In this document: positions 7,682-14,769 of the stretch, piece after piece | How positions within the stretch are numbered: the stretch's first letter is position 1 | How the letters are laid out: every line of letters starts with the position of its first letter | NCBI RefSeq assembly: GCF_024648825.1 | Contig: NZ_JANBBE010000001.1 | Coordinates: forward strand, 558,001-622,000 | Reading direction: 5' to 3' | DNA from: Lentzea californiensis | Lineage (GTDB): Bacteria > Actinomycetota > Actinomycetes > Mycobacteriales > Pseudonocardiaceae | Length of the DNA stretch: 64,000 bases | Program-made: the position numbers and the translations under genes | The notes under the pieces: model-generated | What the model saw: the letters and a program-made list of their open reading frames with translations, nothing else | Database searches by the model: none | What the model was told of the DNA's origin: nothing

Positions 7682-8551
7682 GTGGACGACAGGTTGCTGA
7701 ACGCTGCCCTTGAGGCGGCCCAACAGTACGGACCGGTCTTCCCGCTCGTTCCCAACGCCAAGGCACCCGCGGTCAAGGACTGGGAACAGCGCGCCACCAC
7801 CGACCTCGACCGCATCCGGCGTTGCTGGTCCACCGGGCCGTACAACATCGGCTTGGCCACTGGTCGCGCCGGCCGGGTCGTGGTCGACCTCGACACCGCC
7901 AAGCCGGACGAGATCCCGCCTGCTGGCCTGGAAGGTGTGCGGCACGGAGCCGAGGTGCTCGCGATGCTCGCCCAAGACCACGGGGCCGACGTCCCCACCA
8001 CTCGCACCGTCTTCACGCCCTCCGATGGGCGGCACCTGTACTTCAAGGCGGGGGGACGTGACTACCGCAACACCGCCGGACGGCTCGGATGGCACATCGA
8101 CACCCGTGCACACGGCGGCTACGTCGTGGCGCCCGGCTCGATCGTCAACGGCCGCCGCTACGAACTCGCTGACAGTACGGCGGAGGTCGAGTTGCCGGAG
8201 TGGCTTGCCGTCCTTCTCACGCCCACGCCGCCGCAGCCGCCAAAACCGCCCGTCAGGCTCGCGTGCACCGACAAGCGGGGCAGGTATCTCGCCGCGGCCA
8301 TCGCCGCTGAGGTCGCCCGCGTGGACGGGGCACCACGAGGTCAGCGCAACGAGGCGCTGTACATGGCCGCGCAGAACCTCGGGCAGCTCGTAGCCGGCGG
8401 GGAGCTGACGGAGCAGGAAGTCAGGGACGCACTCATGCATGCCGCTGCCAGCTACATCGCCGTCAACTCGATGCGCATCCACAAAGCCGCAGGCTCCATC
8501 ACCTCCGGGCTGAAGGCTGGCGCCCGACGTCCCCGGAAGGTGGCCGCGTGA
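7682..8551 (+). CDS. Bifunctional primase/polymerase (prim-pol, archaeo-eukaryotic primase fold)
   Basis: The GTG at 7682 with CAAGGAG upstream gives 289 residues. An early FPLVPNAKAP segment, the metal-binding pair VVDLDT (D69 and D71), a HLYFK strand near residue 118 and RAHGGYVVAPGS (about 142-153) are the conserved elements of actinomycete prim-pol proteins. These synthesise primers and DNA for replication of integrative elements and plasmids. Its stop overlaps the methyltransferase start (GTGA), and the RepA-like ATPase lies further along, consistent with a replication operon. Confidence 0.8.
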   Translation: MDDRLLNAALEAAQQYGPVFPLVPNAKAPAVKDWEQRATTDLDRIRRCWSTGPYNIGLATGRAGRVVVDLDTAKPDEIPPAGLEGVRHGAEVLAMLAQDHGADVPTTRTVFTPSDGRHLYFKAGGRDYRNTAGRLGWHIDTRAHGGYVVAPGSIVNGRRYELADSTAEVELPEWLAVLLTPTPPQPPKPPVRLACTDKRGRYLAAAIAAEVARVDGAPRGQRNEALYMAAQNLGQLVAGGELTEQEVRDALMHAAASYIAVNSMRIHKAAGSITSGLKAGARRPRKVAA

Positions 8552-9465
8552 ACGTCCGCATCGGTGGCCTGTTCGAGGGCTATGGAGGTCTGACGATGGC
8601 TGCCCAGGCTGTACTGAACGGCTCTCTCGCCTGGTACAGCGAGGTCGATCCCGGGGCATGTCAGGTGCTCGCTCATCGCCACCCCGCCATCTCGAACCTG
8701 GGGGACGTGACCGCCATCGATTGGGCCGCAGTGCCTCCCGTCGATGTGCTCGACGCCGGGTTCCCTTGCCAGGACATCAGCGACGCCGGACGGCGTGCCG
8801 GAATCACAGGAGAACGCAGTGGACTCTGGACCCACGTCACCGACGCCGTTCGCGTACTTCGACCCCAGCTCGTCATCCTGGAGAACGTCGCAGCCCTCCT
8901 TGTTCGAGGACTTGGCCGAGTCGCCGCCGACTTGGCCGAAGTCGGGTATGACCTGCGATGGACATGCGTACGCGCTTCCGACGTTGGTGCGCCCCACCGC
9001 AGGGAACGATGGTTTGGCTACGCCACACCTGCCGACGCCCACAACCTCGGACGCGAACGGCATTGGGGCACTGGACCTGCGGACCACGGTGTCTTTGCTG
9101 CCAACGCCTACTGCCCGCGACCACAAAGGACCGAATCAGCGGGGGGACGTGACGTGCCTGCACGGCGCGTTGGTTCAGACTTCGAGTGGGGCCAGTTCGC
9201 ACCCGCAATCCGCCGTTGGGAAGCCATCCTCGGACGCTCAGCACCTGACCCCACCGAACCGGGACGCCGCAACAACCGAGTCCTGAGCCCACAGTTCGTT
9301 GAGTGGCTGATGGGCCTTCCACCGGGATGGGTCACCGAAGTACCCGGGCTATCACGCAGACAGCAGCTGCGGCTGCTGGGCAACGGTGTTGTCCCCCAGC
9401 AAGGAGCAGCCGCCATCGAAGCCCTGCACATCCGCCGCAATCGCACTGGAAGGTGGGCCGCATGA
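8548..9465 (+). CDS. DNA (cytosine-5) methyltransferase
   Basis: The 305-residue protein has motif I FEGYGG (9-14), motif IV GFPCQDIS with catalytic Cys74, motif VI ENV (112-114), motif VIII HRRER (150-154) and motif X GNGVVPQQ (about 278-285). These define a C5 cytosine methyltransferase. No restriction endonuclease gene is adjacent, so it is probably a solitary enzyme that protects the element or affects its regulation. The recognition site is unknown. The start overlaps the prim-pol stop. A second long reading frame overlaps its middle (8744-9286). Confidence 0.88.
   Translation: MNVRIGGLFEGYGGLTMAAQAVLNGSLAWYSEVDPGACQVLAHRHPAISNLGDVTAIDWAAVPPVDVLDAGFPCQDISDAGRRAGITGERSGLWTHVTDAVRVLRPQLVILENVAALLVRGLGRVAADLAEVGYDLRWTCVRASDVGAPHRRERWFGYATPADAHNLGRERHWGTGPADHGVFAANAYCPRPQRTESAGGRDVPARRVGSDFEWGQFAPAIRRWEAILGRSAPDPTEPGRRNNRVLSPQFVEWLMGLPPGWVTEVPGLSRRQQLRLLGNGVVPQQGAAAIEALHIRRNRTGRWAA
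8744..9286 (+). CDS. Possible overlapping gene in an alternative frame inside the methyltransferase
   Basis: A 180-codon frame runs from the ATG at 8744, nested in the methyltransferase. Its translation looks protein-like and not Arg/Pro-biased noise: it contains FAYFDPSSSSWRTSQPSLF, WPKSGMTCDGHAYALP and LLPTPTARDHKGPN. These resemble sequences I associate with phage and element proteins encoded with cytosine methyltransferases. There is no strong ribosome-binding site. In high-GC DNA long open frames are common by chance, so this remains a candidate. Confidence 0.35.
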   Translation: MCSTPGSLARTSATPDGVPESQENAVDSGPTSPTPFAYFDPSSSSWRTSQPSLFEDLAESPPTWPKSGMTCDGHAYALPTLVRPTAGNDGLATPHLPTPTTSDANGIGALDLRTTVSLLPTPTARDHKGPNQRGDVTCLHGALVQTSSGASSHPQSAVGKPSSDAQHLTPPNRDAATTES

Positions 9466-9827
9466 GCCACCGCATCCTCGTCACCGGCAGCCGGAACTGG
9501 ACCAGCGTAAGCAGCATGCGGCGCATGCTCGCCGTGGCCCGCGCGTGCTACCCGGACGCCGTGCTCGTGCACGGAGCCTGCCGTGGCGCCGACCTCATGG
9601 CCGCAGGCATCTGGACCGGCTGGGGCCTACCGACCGAAGCACACCCCGCTGACTGGGACCGCCACGGCAAGGCAGCCGGCCCCATCCGCAACCAGCACAT
9701 GATCCGTCTCGGAGCGGACGCGTGCGTGGCCTTCCTGCGCCCCGAGTCCAAGGGTGCGCGTCACTGCGCCGACGCCGCCGAACGCGCCGGAATCGCGACG
9801 TACCGCGTGAACCACAAGGGGACGTGA
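9462..9827 (+). CDS. SLOG-family (YspA, cpYpsA-related) protein
   Basis: The 121-residue protein starts at an ATG overlapping the methyltransferase stop. It shows ILVTGSRNW at the start, VHGACRGAD in the middle and HPADWDRHGKAAGPIRNQHM near residue 75, the pattern of YspA-type SLOG proteins (formerly DUF2493). SLOG folds bind nucleotides or their derivatives, and some act in nucleotide-signal systems; the ligand here is unknown. It sits between a DNA methyltransferase and the replication ATPase. Confidence 0.75.
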   Translation: MSHRILVTGSRNWTSVSSMRRMLAVARACYPDAVLVHGACRGADLMAAGIWTGWGLPTEAHPADWDRHGKAAGPIRNQHMIRLGADACVAFLRPESKGARHCADAAERAGIATYRVNHKGT

Positions 9828-9828
9828 C

Positions 9829-10785
9829 ATGAGCACCGCACACACCGATGCGTTCGATCTCACCAGGACGGGATGGACCGCTGACAAGCTCATGGCGGCA
9901 GAGTTTGACGACCCGAGGTGGGCAGTGCCCGGTGTGCTCTGCGAGGGCGTCACCGTGCTGGCTGGACCGCCCAAGGTCGGCAAGTCCTGGCTGTCGCTCG
10001 GACTCGGACTCGACATCGCCGCCGGACGACCCGCGTTCGGCTCCATCGAGATCGACCCCGGCCCGGTGCTGTACCTCGCGCTGGAAGACACCGCCCGCCG
10101 GTTGAAGAGCCGCATGGGCAAGGTCCTTGCCGGCGACGACGCACCTTCACGACTCACGCTCGCCACCGACTGCCCGCCCCTGCCCCAAGGCGGAGACACC
10201 GCCATCGCCACGTGGCTCGATCGCAACCGCTCCGCTCGGCTCGTGGTCATCGACGTGTTCGCCAAGCTGCGCGGCTCGGCACCAGCGGGCGTCCAGCAGT
10301 ACGACGCGGACTACGCCGCCGTAGGCCGTATCAAGAAGGTCGCCGACCACTACGGCATCGCCGTTGTGCTCGTGCACCACGTCCGCAAAGCCGTTCACGA
10401 GGACTTCCTCGCCACCGTGTCCGGCACCAACGGCATCACCGGCGCCGCCGATGCGGTGCTCGTGCTCGAACGCGCCCGCAACAACGCTGACGGCGTCCTG
10501 CACGTCACCGGCCGCGACGTCGAAGAAGCCGACTACGCCCTGTCCTTCGACCCCAGCCGCGGCGCCTGGTCCATGCTCGACGGCCCCGCCATCGACCACA
10601 CCATCGGCGACACCCGCTCGACCATCCTCCGCTACCTCCGCGAGAACCCCGGGAAGACGCCCAAGGAGGTCGCCGACGCCACCCAGCTCAGCGCGGACAA
10701 CGTGCGCCGCACCTGCGCCCGCATGCACGAGGCCGAGCAGCTCACCAAGAACGCCAGTGGCCAGTACTACGCGCCGATGTTCTGA
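9829..10785 (+). CDS. RepA-like AAA ATPase / replicative helicase-type protein
   Basis: The 318-residue protein has Walker A GPPKVGKS at 46-53, a LALEDT element after it and Walker B LVVIDVF with D142, the layout of RecA-fold RepA/AAA_25 proteins of plasmids and phages. The C-terminus (about 260-318) looks like a winged helix (TPKEVADATQLSADNVRRT). It probably acts with the prim-pol at 7682 in element replication. Its ATG directly follows a polar 11-mer copy with AAGGGG as ribosome-binding site. Nine-base repeats follow the gene. Confidence 0.75.
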   Translation: MSTAHTDAFDLTRTGWTADKLMAAEFDDPRWAVPGVLCEGVTVLAGPPKVGKSWLSLGLGLDIAAGRPAFGSIEIDPGPVLYLALEDTARRLKSRMGKVLAGDDAPSRLTLATDCPPLPQGGDTAIATWLDRNRSARLVVIDVFAKLRGSAPAGVQQYDADYAAVGRIKKVADHYGIAVVLVHHVRKAVHEDFLATVSGTNGITGAADAVLVLERARNNADGVLHVTGRDVEEADYALSFDPSRGAWSMLDGPAIDHTIGDTRSTILRYLRENPGKTPKEVADATQLSADNVRRTCARMHEAEQLTKNASGQYYAPMF

Positions 10786-10790
10786 GCCCA

Positions 10791-10909
10791 GGTGGGACAG
10801 CAGCCAACCACACGGAGCTGTCCCACCTGTCCCACCTGTCCGACCGCACCACCTGACCAGCACAAACCGGGTGGGACAGGCGCTCAAAGCCTGTCCCTCC
10901 TGTCCGGCA
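10791..10909. repeat. Iteron-like TGTCCCACC repeats
   Basis: Between the RepA-like gene and the excisionase gene the 9-mer TGTCCCACC occurs in tandem at 10819-10827 and 10828-10836, with a third copy TGTCCGACC at 10837-10845. Inverted copies are at 10791-10799 and 10870-10878, and degenerate copies at 10892-10900 and just after. Such an array suits an origin recognised by the neighbouring RepA-like protein, or an operator or excisionase site. The assignment is inferred. Confidence 0.55.
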
Positions 10910-10928
10910 CCACCGGAAGGACCTAGTC

Positions 10929-11237
10929 ATGGCTTGGGAAAGGCAAACCTTGCGCGCCGCCGAAATCCAGGCGCTTCTCGGCCGGCTTGCTGAACTGCTG
11001 ACGACGTCTCCGGACGTGGACCCTCCGGAGGTACCGGCACAGCGCGCTGTGCCCGAACCGAAGTTGCTCACGGTCGAGGAAGCCGCCAAGCGTCTCGGTG
11101 TCAGCCGCACGCGGATGTACGCGCTGATCGGTTCAGGCGAAGTCGAGTCCGTCCAAATCGGACGACTGCGCCGCGTCCACGTGGACCAGGTCGACGCCTA
11201 CGCCACGCATCTCGTCCGTATCCAGAACGCCGCCTGA
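10929..11237 (+). CDS. xis: Excisionase-like helix-turn-helix protein
   Basis: The ATG at 10929 follows GGAAGGACC and gives 102 residues. The C-terminal half holds LTVEEAAKRLGVSRTRMYAL and VQIGRLRRVHVDQVDAY, the standard helix_turn_helix_17 (MerR/excisionase) fold. It lies 20 bp upstream of the integrase gene in the same direction, the usual xis-int order of actinomycete elements. It would bend DNA at the attachment site during excision. The N-terminal 35 residues are a linker without motif. Confidence 0.75.
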   Translation: MAWERQTLRAAEIQALLGRLAELLTTSPDVDPPEVPAQRAVPEPKLLTVEEAAKRLGVSRTRMYALIGSGEVESVQIGRLRRVHVDQVDAYATHLVRIQNAA

Positions 11238-11257
11238 TTCGAACGCAGGAGATCTAA

Positions 11258-12586
11258 ATGCCGCGCAAACCGCGCAAAGAAGGGACACGCGCACCCAACG
11301 GTGCGTCCAGCATCTACTACAGCGAGTCTGACGGCTACTGGCACGGTCGCGTCACGATGGGCACGCTCGACAACGGCAAGCCGGACCGCCGGCACGTCAA
11401 AAGGAAGTCAGAGAGCGCTGTAATCGACCGCGTTCGGGAACTCGAAAACGAGCGGGAAAGCGGCAACATCCGCAGGCCTGGTGAGCGTTGGCGGGTTGAA
11501 GCCTGGCTACTTCACTGGTTGGAGAACATCGCAAAGCCGTCTCTCAAGTACAAGGCGTTCAAGGCCTACGAGTCGGCCGTGCGCTACCACCTCATTCCCG
11601 CTCTTGGCGGTCAGTGGATGGATGCTGTCGAGCCTGATCACTTTGAGCGCCTGTACGCGCGGATCATCGCGAACGGCAGGAAGGCGGCCACGGCTCACCA
11701 GGTCCACAGAACGGCTCGACGGGCGTGGGGACAGGCTGACCGGCGTGGCGGGATCATCAAACGGAACGCTGCTGCTTTGGCGACGCCTCCCCGTGTGGAA
11801 GAGGAGGAAGTCGAGCCGTTCGAGGTGGACGAGGTCCAGCTACTCATCAAGACGTGCCTCAAGCGGCGCAACGGTGTGCGGTTCATCATCGCGCTCGTGC
11901 ACGGCACGCGGCAGGGCGAGACGATCGGTCTTAAGTGGACACGGTTGGACCGCAAAGCGAAGGCTCTTCGGATCAGAAAGGCGCTTCAGCGGCAAACGTG
12001 GAAGCACGGATGCGAGAACCCCACTGAGTGCGGCGCGAAGTACCACAAGTTCTTGCCCTGTAAGGAAACCTGTAAGCGTCACAGCCGGAAGCCCTGCCCG
12101 CCTCCCTGCCCACCCGACTGCAAGAGCCACGCTCGGTGGTGCCCGAAGCGCCACGGCGGCGGCCTGGTGGAGGTCGACGTGAAGTCGAGCGCCGGACGAC
12201 GTGGTGTCGCGCTGGTCGATCAGGTCTTCAGCATGGTGTTGGAGCACGAGAAGGTGCAGCAAGCCGAGCGTGAAGCAGCCGGCGACCTGTGGCACGACGA
12301 AGGATGGATGTTCGCGCAGCCGAACGGCAAGCCCATTGACCCGCGAGCAGACCTTGAAGAGTGGAAGGAGGTACTGAAAGAGGCAGGAATCCGAGAAGCT
12401 CGCTTGCATGACGCGCGTCACACGGCAGCAACGGTGCTTCTCGTCCTCGGGGTTCCAGAACGGATCGTGATGGACCTCATGGGCTGGTCCAACTCATCGA
12501 TGGCCAAGCGGTACCAGCACATCTCAGCAGGGCTGCGGAGGACGGTCGCCGATCAGCTTGGCGGACTGCTCTGGGGCAACAACTGA
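11258..12586 (+). CDS. int: Tyrosine site-specific integrase
   Basis: The 442-residue protein is a phage-type integrase with an N-terminal AP2-like arm-binding segment, a core-binding domain (about 70-160) and a catalytic domain. Catalytic residues are R218 in HGTRQGE, H384-x-x-R387 in HDARHTAAT and Y419 in AKRYQHI. A Cys-rich insert of about 44 residues (C252 to about C295, ten or so cysteines) interrupts the catalytic domain and probably binds zinc. The gene ends beside tRNA-Phe, so the tRNA 3' end is the likely attachment site. The ATG follows GGAG. Confidence 0.9.
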   Translation: MPRKPRKEGTRAPNGASSIYYSESDGYWHGRVTMGTLDNGKPDRRHVKRKSESAVIDRVRELENERESGNIRRPGERWRVEAWLLHWLENIAKPSLKYKAFKAYESAVRYHLIPALGGQWMDAVEPDHFERLYARIIANGRKAATAHQVHRTARRAWGQADRRGGIIKRNAAALATPPRVEEEEVEPFEVDEVQLLIKTCLKRRNGVRFIIALVHGTRQGETIGLKWTRLDRKAKALRIRKALQRQTWKHGCENPTECGAKYHKFLPCKETCKRHSRKPCPPPCPPDCKSHARWCPKRHGGGLVEVDVKSSAGRRGVALVDQVFSMVLEHEKVQQAEREAAGDLWHDEGWMFAQPNGKPIDPRADLEEWKEVLKEAGIREARLHDARHTAATVLLVLGVPERIVMDLMGWSNSSMAKRYQHISAGLRRTVADQLGGLLWGNN

Positions 12587-12604
12587 GACCCCGTTTGAGA
12601 CCCA

Positions 12605-12632
12605 GAAAGCCCCCGCCGTGGCGGGGGCTTTC
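12605..12632. terminator. Intrinsic terminator between integrase and tRNA-Phe
   Basis: A perfect hairpin with arms GAAAGCCCCCGCC and GGCGGGGGCTTTC flanks a very short loop and is followed on the plus strand by TGTTTG. It would stop transcription from both the integrase and the tRNA cluster that reads towards it. Confidence 0.8.
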
Positions 12633-12654
12633 TGTTTGTACTGCTAAGAAGGTA

Positions 12655-12728
12655 TGGCCAGGGGCGGGGTCGAACCGCCGACCTACCGCTTTTCAGGCGG
12701 TCGCTCGTACCAACTGAGCTACCTGGCC
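12655..12728 (-). tRNA. tRNA-Phe (GAA)
   Basis: The acceptor arms GGCCAGG and CCTGGCC pair over seven bases. The anticodon loop CTGAAAA gives anticodon GAA, and the T-arm GGTTCGACC is standard. CCA is not encoded. The 3' end faces the integrase, so part of this gene serves as the attachment site of the element to the left. Confidence 0.93.
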
Positions 12729-12757
12729 ATGAGCTGTAGCAATCAACTACAGAAAAG

Positions 12758-12831
12758 CGACCCAGACGGGACTCGAACCCGCGACCTTCGCCGTGACAGG
12801 GCGACGCGCTAACCAACTGCGCCACTGGGCC
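12758..12831 (-). tRNA. tRNA-Asp (GTC)
   Basis: Acceptor arms GGCCCAG and CTGGGTC pair with one G-U. The anticodon loop CTGTCAC gives GTC, and the T-loop GGTTCGAGTCC is normal. It is 29 bp upstream of tRNA-Phe on the same strand. Confidence 0.93.
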
Positions 12832-12869
12832 TTGCTTCGTGCTGTCTTACCGTACCGTACTTTACTGCG

Positions 12870-12942
12870 TGCCCCCAACGGGATTCGAACCCGCGCGACC
12901 GCCTTGAAAGGGCGGGATCCTAGGCCGCTAGATGATGGGGAC
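12870..12942 (-). tRNA. tRNA-Glu (TTC)
   Basis: Acceptor arms GTCCCCA and TGGGGGC pair with one G-U. The anticodon loop CTTTCAA gives TTC, and the T-loop GGTTCGAATCC is normal. It is the first gene of the Glu-Asp-Phe tRNA cluster. Confidence 0.93.
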
Positions 12943-13091
12943 TAGCTGGTCTCTGGAAGCATCGTAAGCATATGCCATAGGTCCGCGCACCTCCAAAACG
13001 GGGGTCCCACTTATGCGCTGACCTGCTGAAACCACCTTCTGGGCCAGATCGCCCAGATCAACAAATGCCTGTTCAGGGCCGTTCGGGCCCG

Positions 13092-13721
13092 TCACGCCGG
13101 TTCAGAAGCAGTTTGTGATCCAGACAACTTCCAGCCGGAGGACACGACGCTGGGCAGCACGTGGCCCAGAACCTCGCGGATCCGCTCGGGGAAGTCCGCG
13201 CACTCCGTCGTGGCGGAAGAGATCAACCGCGAACCGAGAGCAGCGCTGCACAACGTCCTGGCGACAGCCTCCGGATCGACGCCGGCCCGCAGGTCCCCGC
13301 GCTCAGCCGCCTCGATCACGTACCCGGCGACGAGCTTCTCCCACATGAGGTGCGTGTTCGGGACGCCCGGATAGCCGACCTCACGATCGGCGTTGAGCCG
13401 CACGCCGGCGCGCAGCACCACGTCGGCCGCCATCCGGTCGGCTGACTCGGCGAACATGCCGTGCAGGGCGCTCAGGGGGTCGACGCCGCGCAGCCGCCAC
13501 GACTCCCTCACCTGCGCCCACAGTTCGCCCTGCCGCTCGATCAGGGCATCGGCGACCGCTTCCTTCGAGGGGAAGTGGAAGTAGAACGCGCCCTTGGTCA
13601 GTCCGGCACGCGCGAGCACGGCGGTCAGCGACGTGCGCTCGTATCCGAGCCGGTCGAACTCCTCCGCCGCGGCGTGGAGTATCGCCTCACGGGTCGCGTA
13701 CGCCCGGTCCTGCTGGGGCAT
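13092..13721 (-). CDS. TetR-family regulator resembling gamma-butyrolactone receptors (ScbR/ArpA type)
   Basis: The 209-residue protein has an N-terminal TetR helix-turn-helix: AAAEEFDRLGYERTSL then ARAGLTKGAFYFHFPSKEA at about 14-52. The wording of this domain and the total length are closest to the ScbR/ArpA receptor group that controls antibiotic production in response to butyrolactone-type signals. No synthase (AfsA) gene is in the window. It is a single gene, convergent with nothing close by, and lies beyond the tRNA cluster. Ligand and targets are unknown. Confidence 0.7.
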   Translation of the reverse strand: MPQQDRAYATREAILHAAAEEFDRLGYERTSLTAVLARAGLTKGAFYFHFPSKEAVADALIERQGELWAQVRESWRLRGVDPLSALHGMFAESADRMAADVVLRAGVRLNADREVGYPGVPNTHLMWEKLVAGYVIEAAERGDLRAGVDPEAVARTLCSAALGSRLISSATTECADFPERIREVLGHVLPSVVSSGWKLSGSQTASEPA

Positions 13722-13847
13722 GGTCGAAGGTTAGCCGTTGCCGCTAAAGAGACCCGTGAGTATGTTTCGGGATGCGGCCCTGTTCTGCAGACGCGCTCCG
13801 GGGGGTGCGCGCCTGGAGTCAGGGCCGCTTTCGCGTCCGCACGACGT

Positions 13848-14093
13848 TCACCGTTGTGCCTGGGGCAGCCCGCCGTCCTCGCCCGGTGACAGGCCCAGCA
13901 TGTCCAGCAGCATCCGGCAGTCCTCGGCGCCCAGGGCGCTCCTGGCGACCGCGAGCCTGGCCCGGTGGACCTGTTCGTCGGAGATCCGCGAGGGTTCTCC
14001 GTTGCGCTGGGCCGGCACGTTCGGCCCGCCCTGCCTCGACACGCTGTCGTCCTGTGTGAACAGGAACTTCCGCACTTCCAGTGACCCGCTCAT
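13848..14093 (-). CDS. Hypothetical protein
   Basis: The ATG at 14093 is preceded on its strand by GGGGAGGG five bases away, which favours it over the GTG at 14099. The 81-residue product has a SGSLEVRKFLF start and an acidic Leu-rich C-terminus (AEDCRMLLDMLGL). No membrane segment or known domain was seen. It is transcribed away from the next gene, with about 150 bp between. Likely an actinobacteria-specific small protein of unknown role. Confidence 0.5.
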   Translation of the reverse strand: MSGSLEVRKFLFTQDDSVSRQGGPNVPAQRNGEPSRISDEQVHRARLAVARSALGAEDCRMLLDMLGLSPGEDGGLPQAQR

Positions 14094-14246
14094 GAGCACC
14101 CTCCCCGACTTGAGGTTGGCGCGAGGCTAAGCGACCTGGGACAACGGCCGCAGCCCCCCGCAGAGTGATTCCATCGGCACCCAGCGTTACTTTCCGTGCT
14201 GGTGCCGTCCGTGCCGGTGGAGAACTGGCCAGTGGATGATGGACCG

Positions 14247-14507
14247 ATGACCGACCCCACGCCGGAGCCTTCCCCCGAAGCAGAGGGCCAAAACGCGTCC
14301 CAGACACCTTCCGCGGCCGACCAGGAGGCGATCTTCAAGGCGCTCAGCGGCATCGACCTGAACACCATCGACGCCGACATCGAGTCCGCGTTCGGTTCGC
14401 GGATGGCCGAGCTCGACAAGATGCTCGAGGGCCTCGACGACCTGGTCAACAAGATCGAGAGCGACATCCAGAACCTGGACCAGCCCAAACCCGACAGTCC
14501 TCAGTAG
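14247..14507 (+). CDS. Small acidic helical protein
   Basis: The 86-residue product has a Pro/Glu-rich N-terminus and a long amphipathic helix with regular Leu/Ile (about 35-75), suggesting a coiled coil. A GTG at 14196 would add 17 residues; I prefer the ATG at 14247, but the ribosome-binding site is weak for both. The gene ends just before the copper operator and may be unrelated to that operon. No family recognised. Confidence 0.45.
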   Translation: MTDPTPEPSPEAEGQNASQTPSAADQEAIFKALSGIDLNTIDADIESAFGSRMAELDKMLEGLDDLVNKIESDIQNLDQPKPDSPQ

Positions 14508-14513
14508 AGCCTT

Positions 14514-14528
14514 TACCCCAGGGGGGTA
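14514..14528. promoter_or_regulatory. CsoR-type copper operator dyad
   Basis: The dyad TACCCC-AGG-GGGGTA lies 35 bp before the copper chaperone start. GC-rich TACCCC/GGGGTA dyads of this kind are the known sites of the copper-sensing repressor CsoR in actinobacteria. No csoR gene is seen in the window, so a regulator encoded elsewhere would have to act here. Confidence 0.7.
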
Positions 14529-14562
14529 TAGAATCGGAGCTCCGAAGAGAGAAAGGGCTCCG

Positions 14563-14769
14563 ATGTCAGTCAGCGCCACCTACACCGTCACCGGCATGAC
14601 CTGCGGCCACTGCGTCAGCTCCGTCACCGAGGAGCTGACCGAGGTCTCCGGCGTCACCGGTGTCGACGTCGTCCTGGAGACCGGTGCGGTCACCGTGACC
14701 AGCGACCGCGAACTCGACCGCGCCGAGGTCGTCGCCGCCGTCACCGAGGCCGGGTACCAGGTCGCATGA
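14563..14769 (+). CDS. copZ: Copper chaperone, heavy-metal-associated domain
   Basis: The 68-residue protein is a single HMA domain with the metal-binding GMTCGHC motif at about 11-17 and the usual beta-alpha-beta-beta-alpha-beta length. It would carry Cu(I) in the cytoplasm to the exporter encoded next. The start follows GAGAGAAAGG, and the stop overlaps the start of the ATPase gene (ATGA), so the two are translationally coupled. A CsoR-type dyad upstream suggests copper induction. Confidence 0.9.
   Translation: MSVSATYTVTGMTCGHCVSSVTEELTEVSGVTGVDVVLETGAVTVTSDRELDRAEVVAAVTEAGYQVA

Larger units (their letters stand above)
3463..9828. repeat. Dispersed polar 11-mer GGGGACGTGAC, ten copies with an orientation switch
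   Basis: Exact copies on the minus strand lie at 3463-3473, 3963-3973 and 5905-5915. Exact copies on the plus strand lie at 6742-6752, 7634-7644, 8052-8062, 8701-8711, 9143-9153 and 9818-9828, and 6984-6994 differs only in the last base. All copies left of about 6 kb point left and all copies right of it point right. Several sit inside genes in different reading frames, so a shared protein motif does not explain them. Two precede ATG starts in an identical 16-bp context (6740-6755 and 9816-9831). Confidence 0.8.
1..12728. mobile_element. Actinomycete integrative and conjugative element (AICE) in tRNA-Phe, left end outside the window
   Basis: The segment carries the parts expected of an AICE: an XRE repressor-like gene, a TraB/FtsK translocase at 3957-6215, Spd-like membrane proteins, a prim-pol and RepA-like ATPase, an excisionase-like protein and a tyrosine integrase. 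The integrase ends about 70 bp from the 3' end of a tRNA-Phe gene read on the opposite strand, the usual placement of int next to its attachment site. The tRNA 3' end (about 12655-12700) should therefore be the right attachment site. The left copy is not in the window, so the full size is unknown. Confidence 0.85.
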
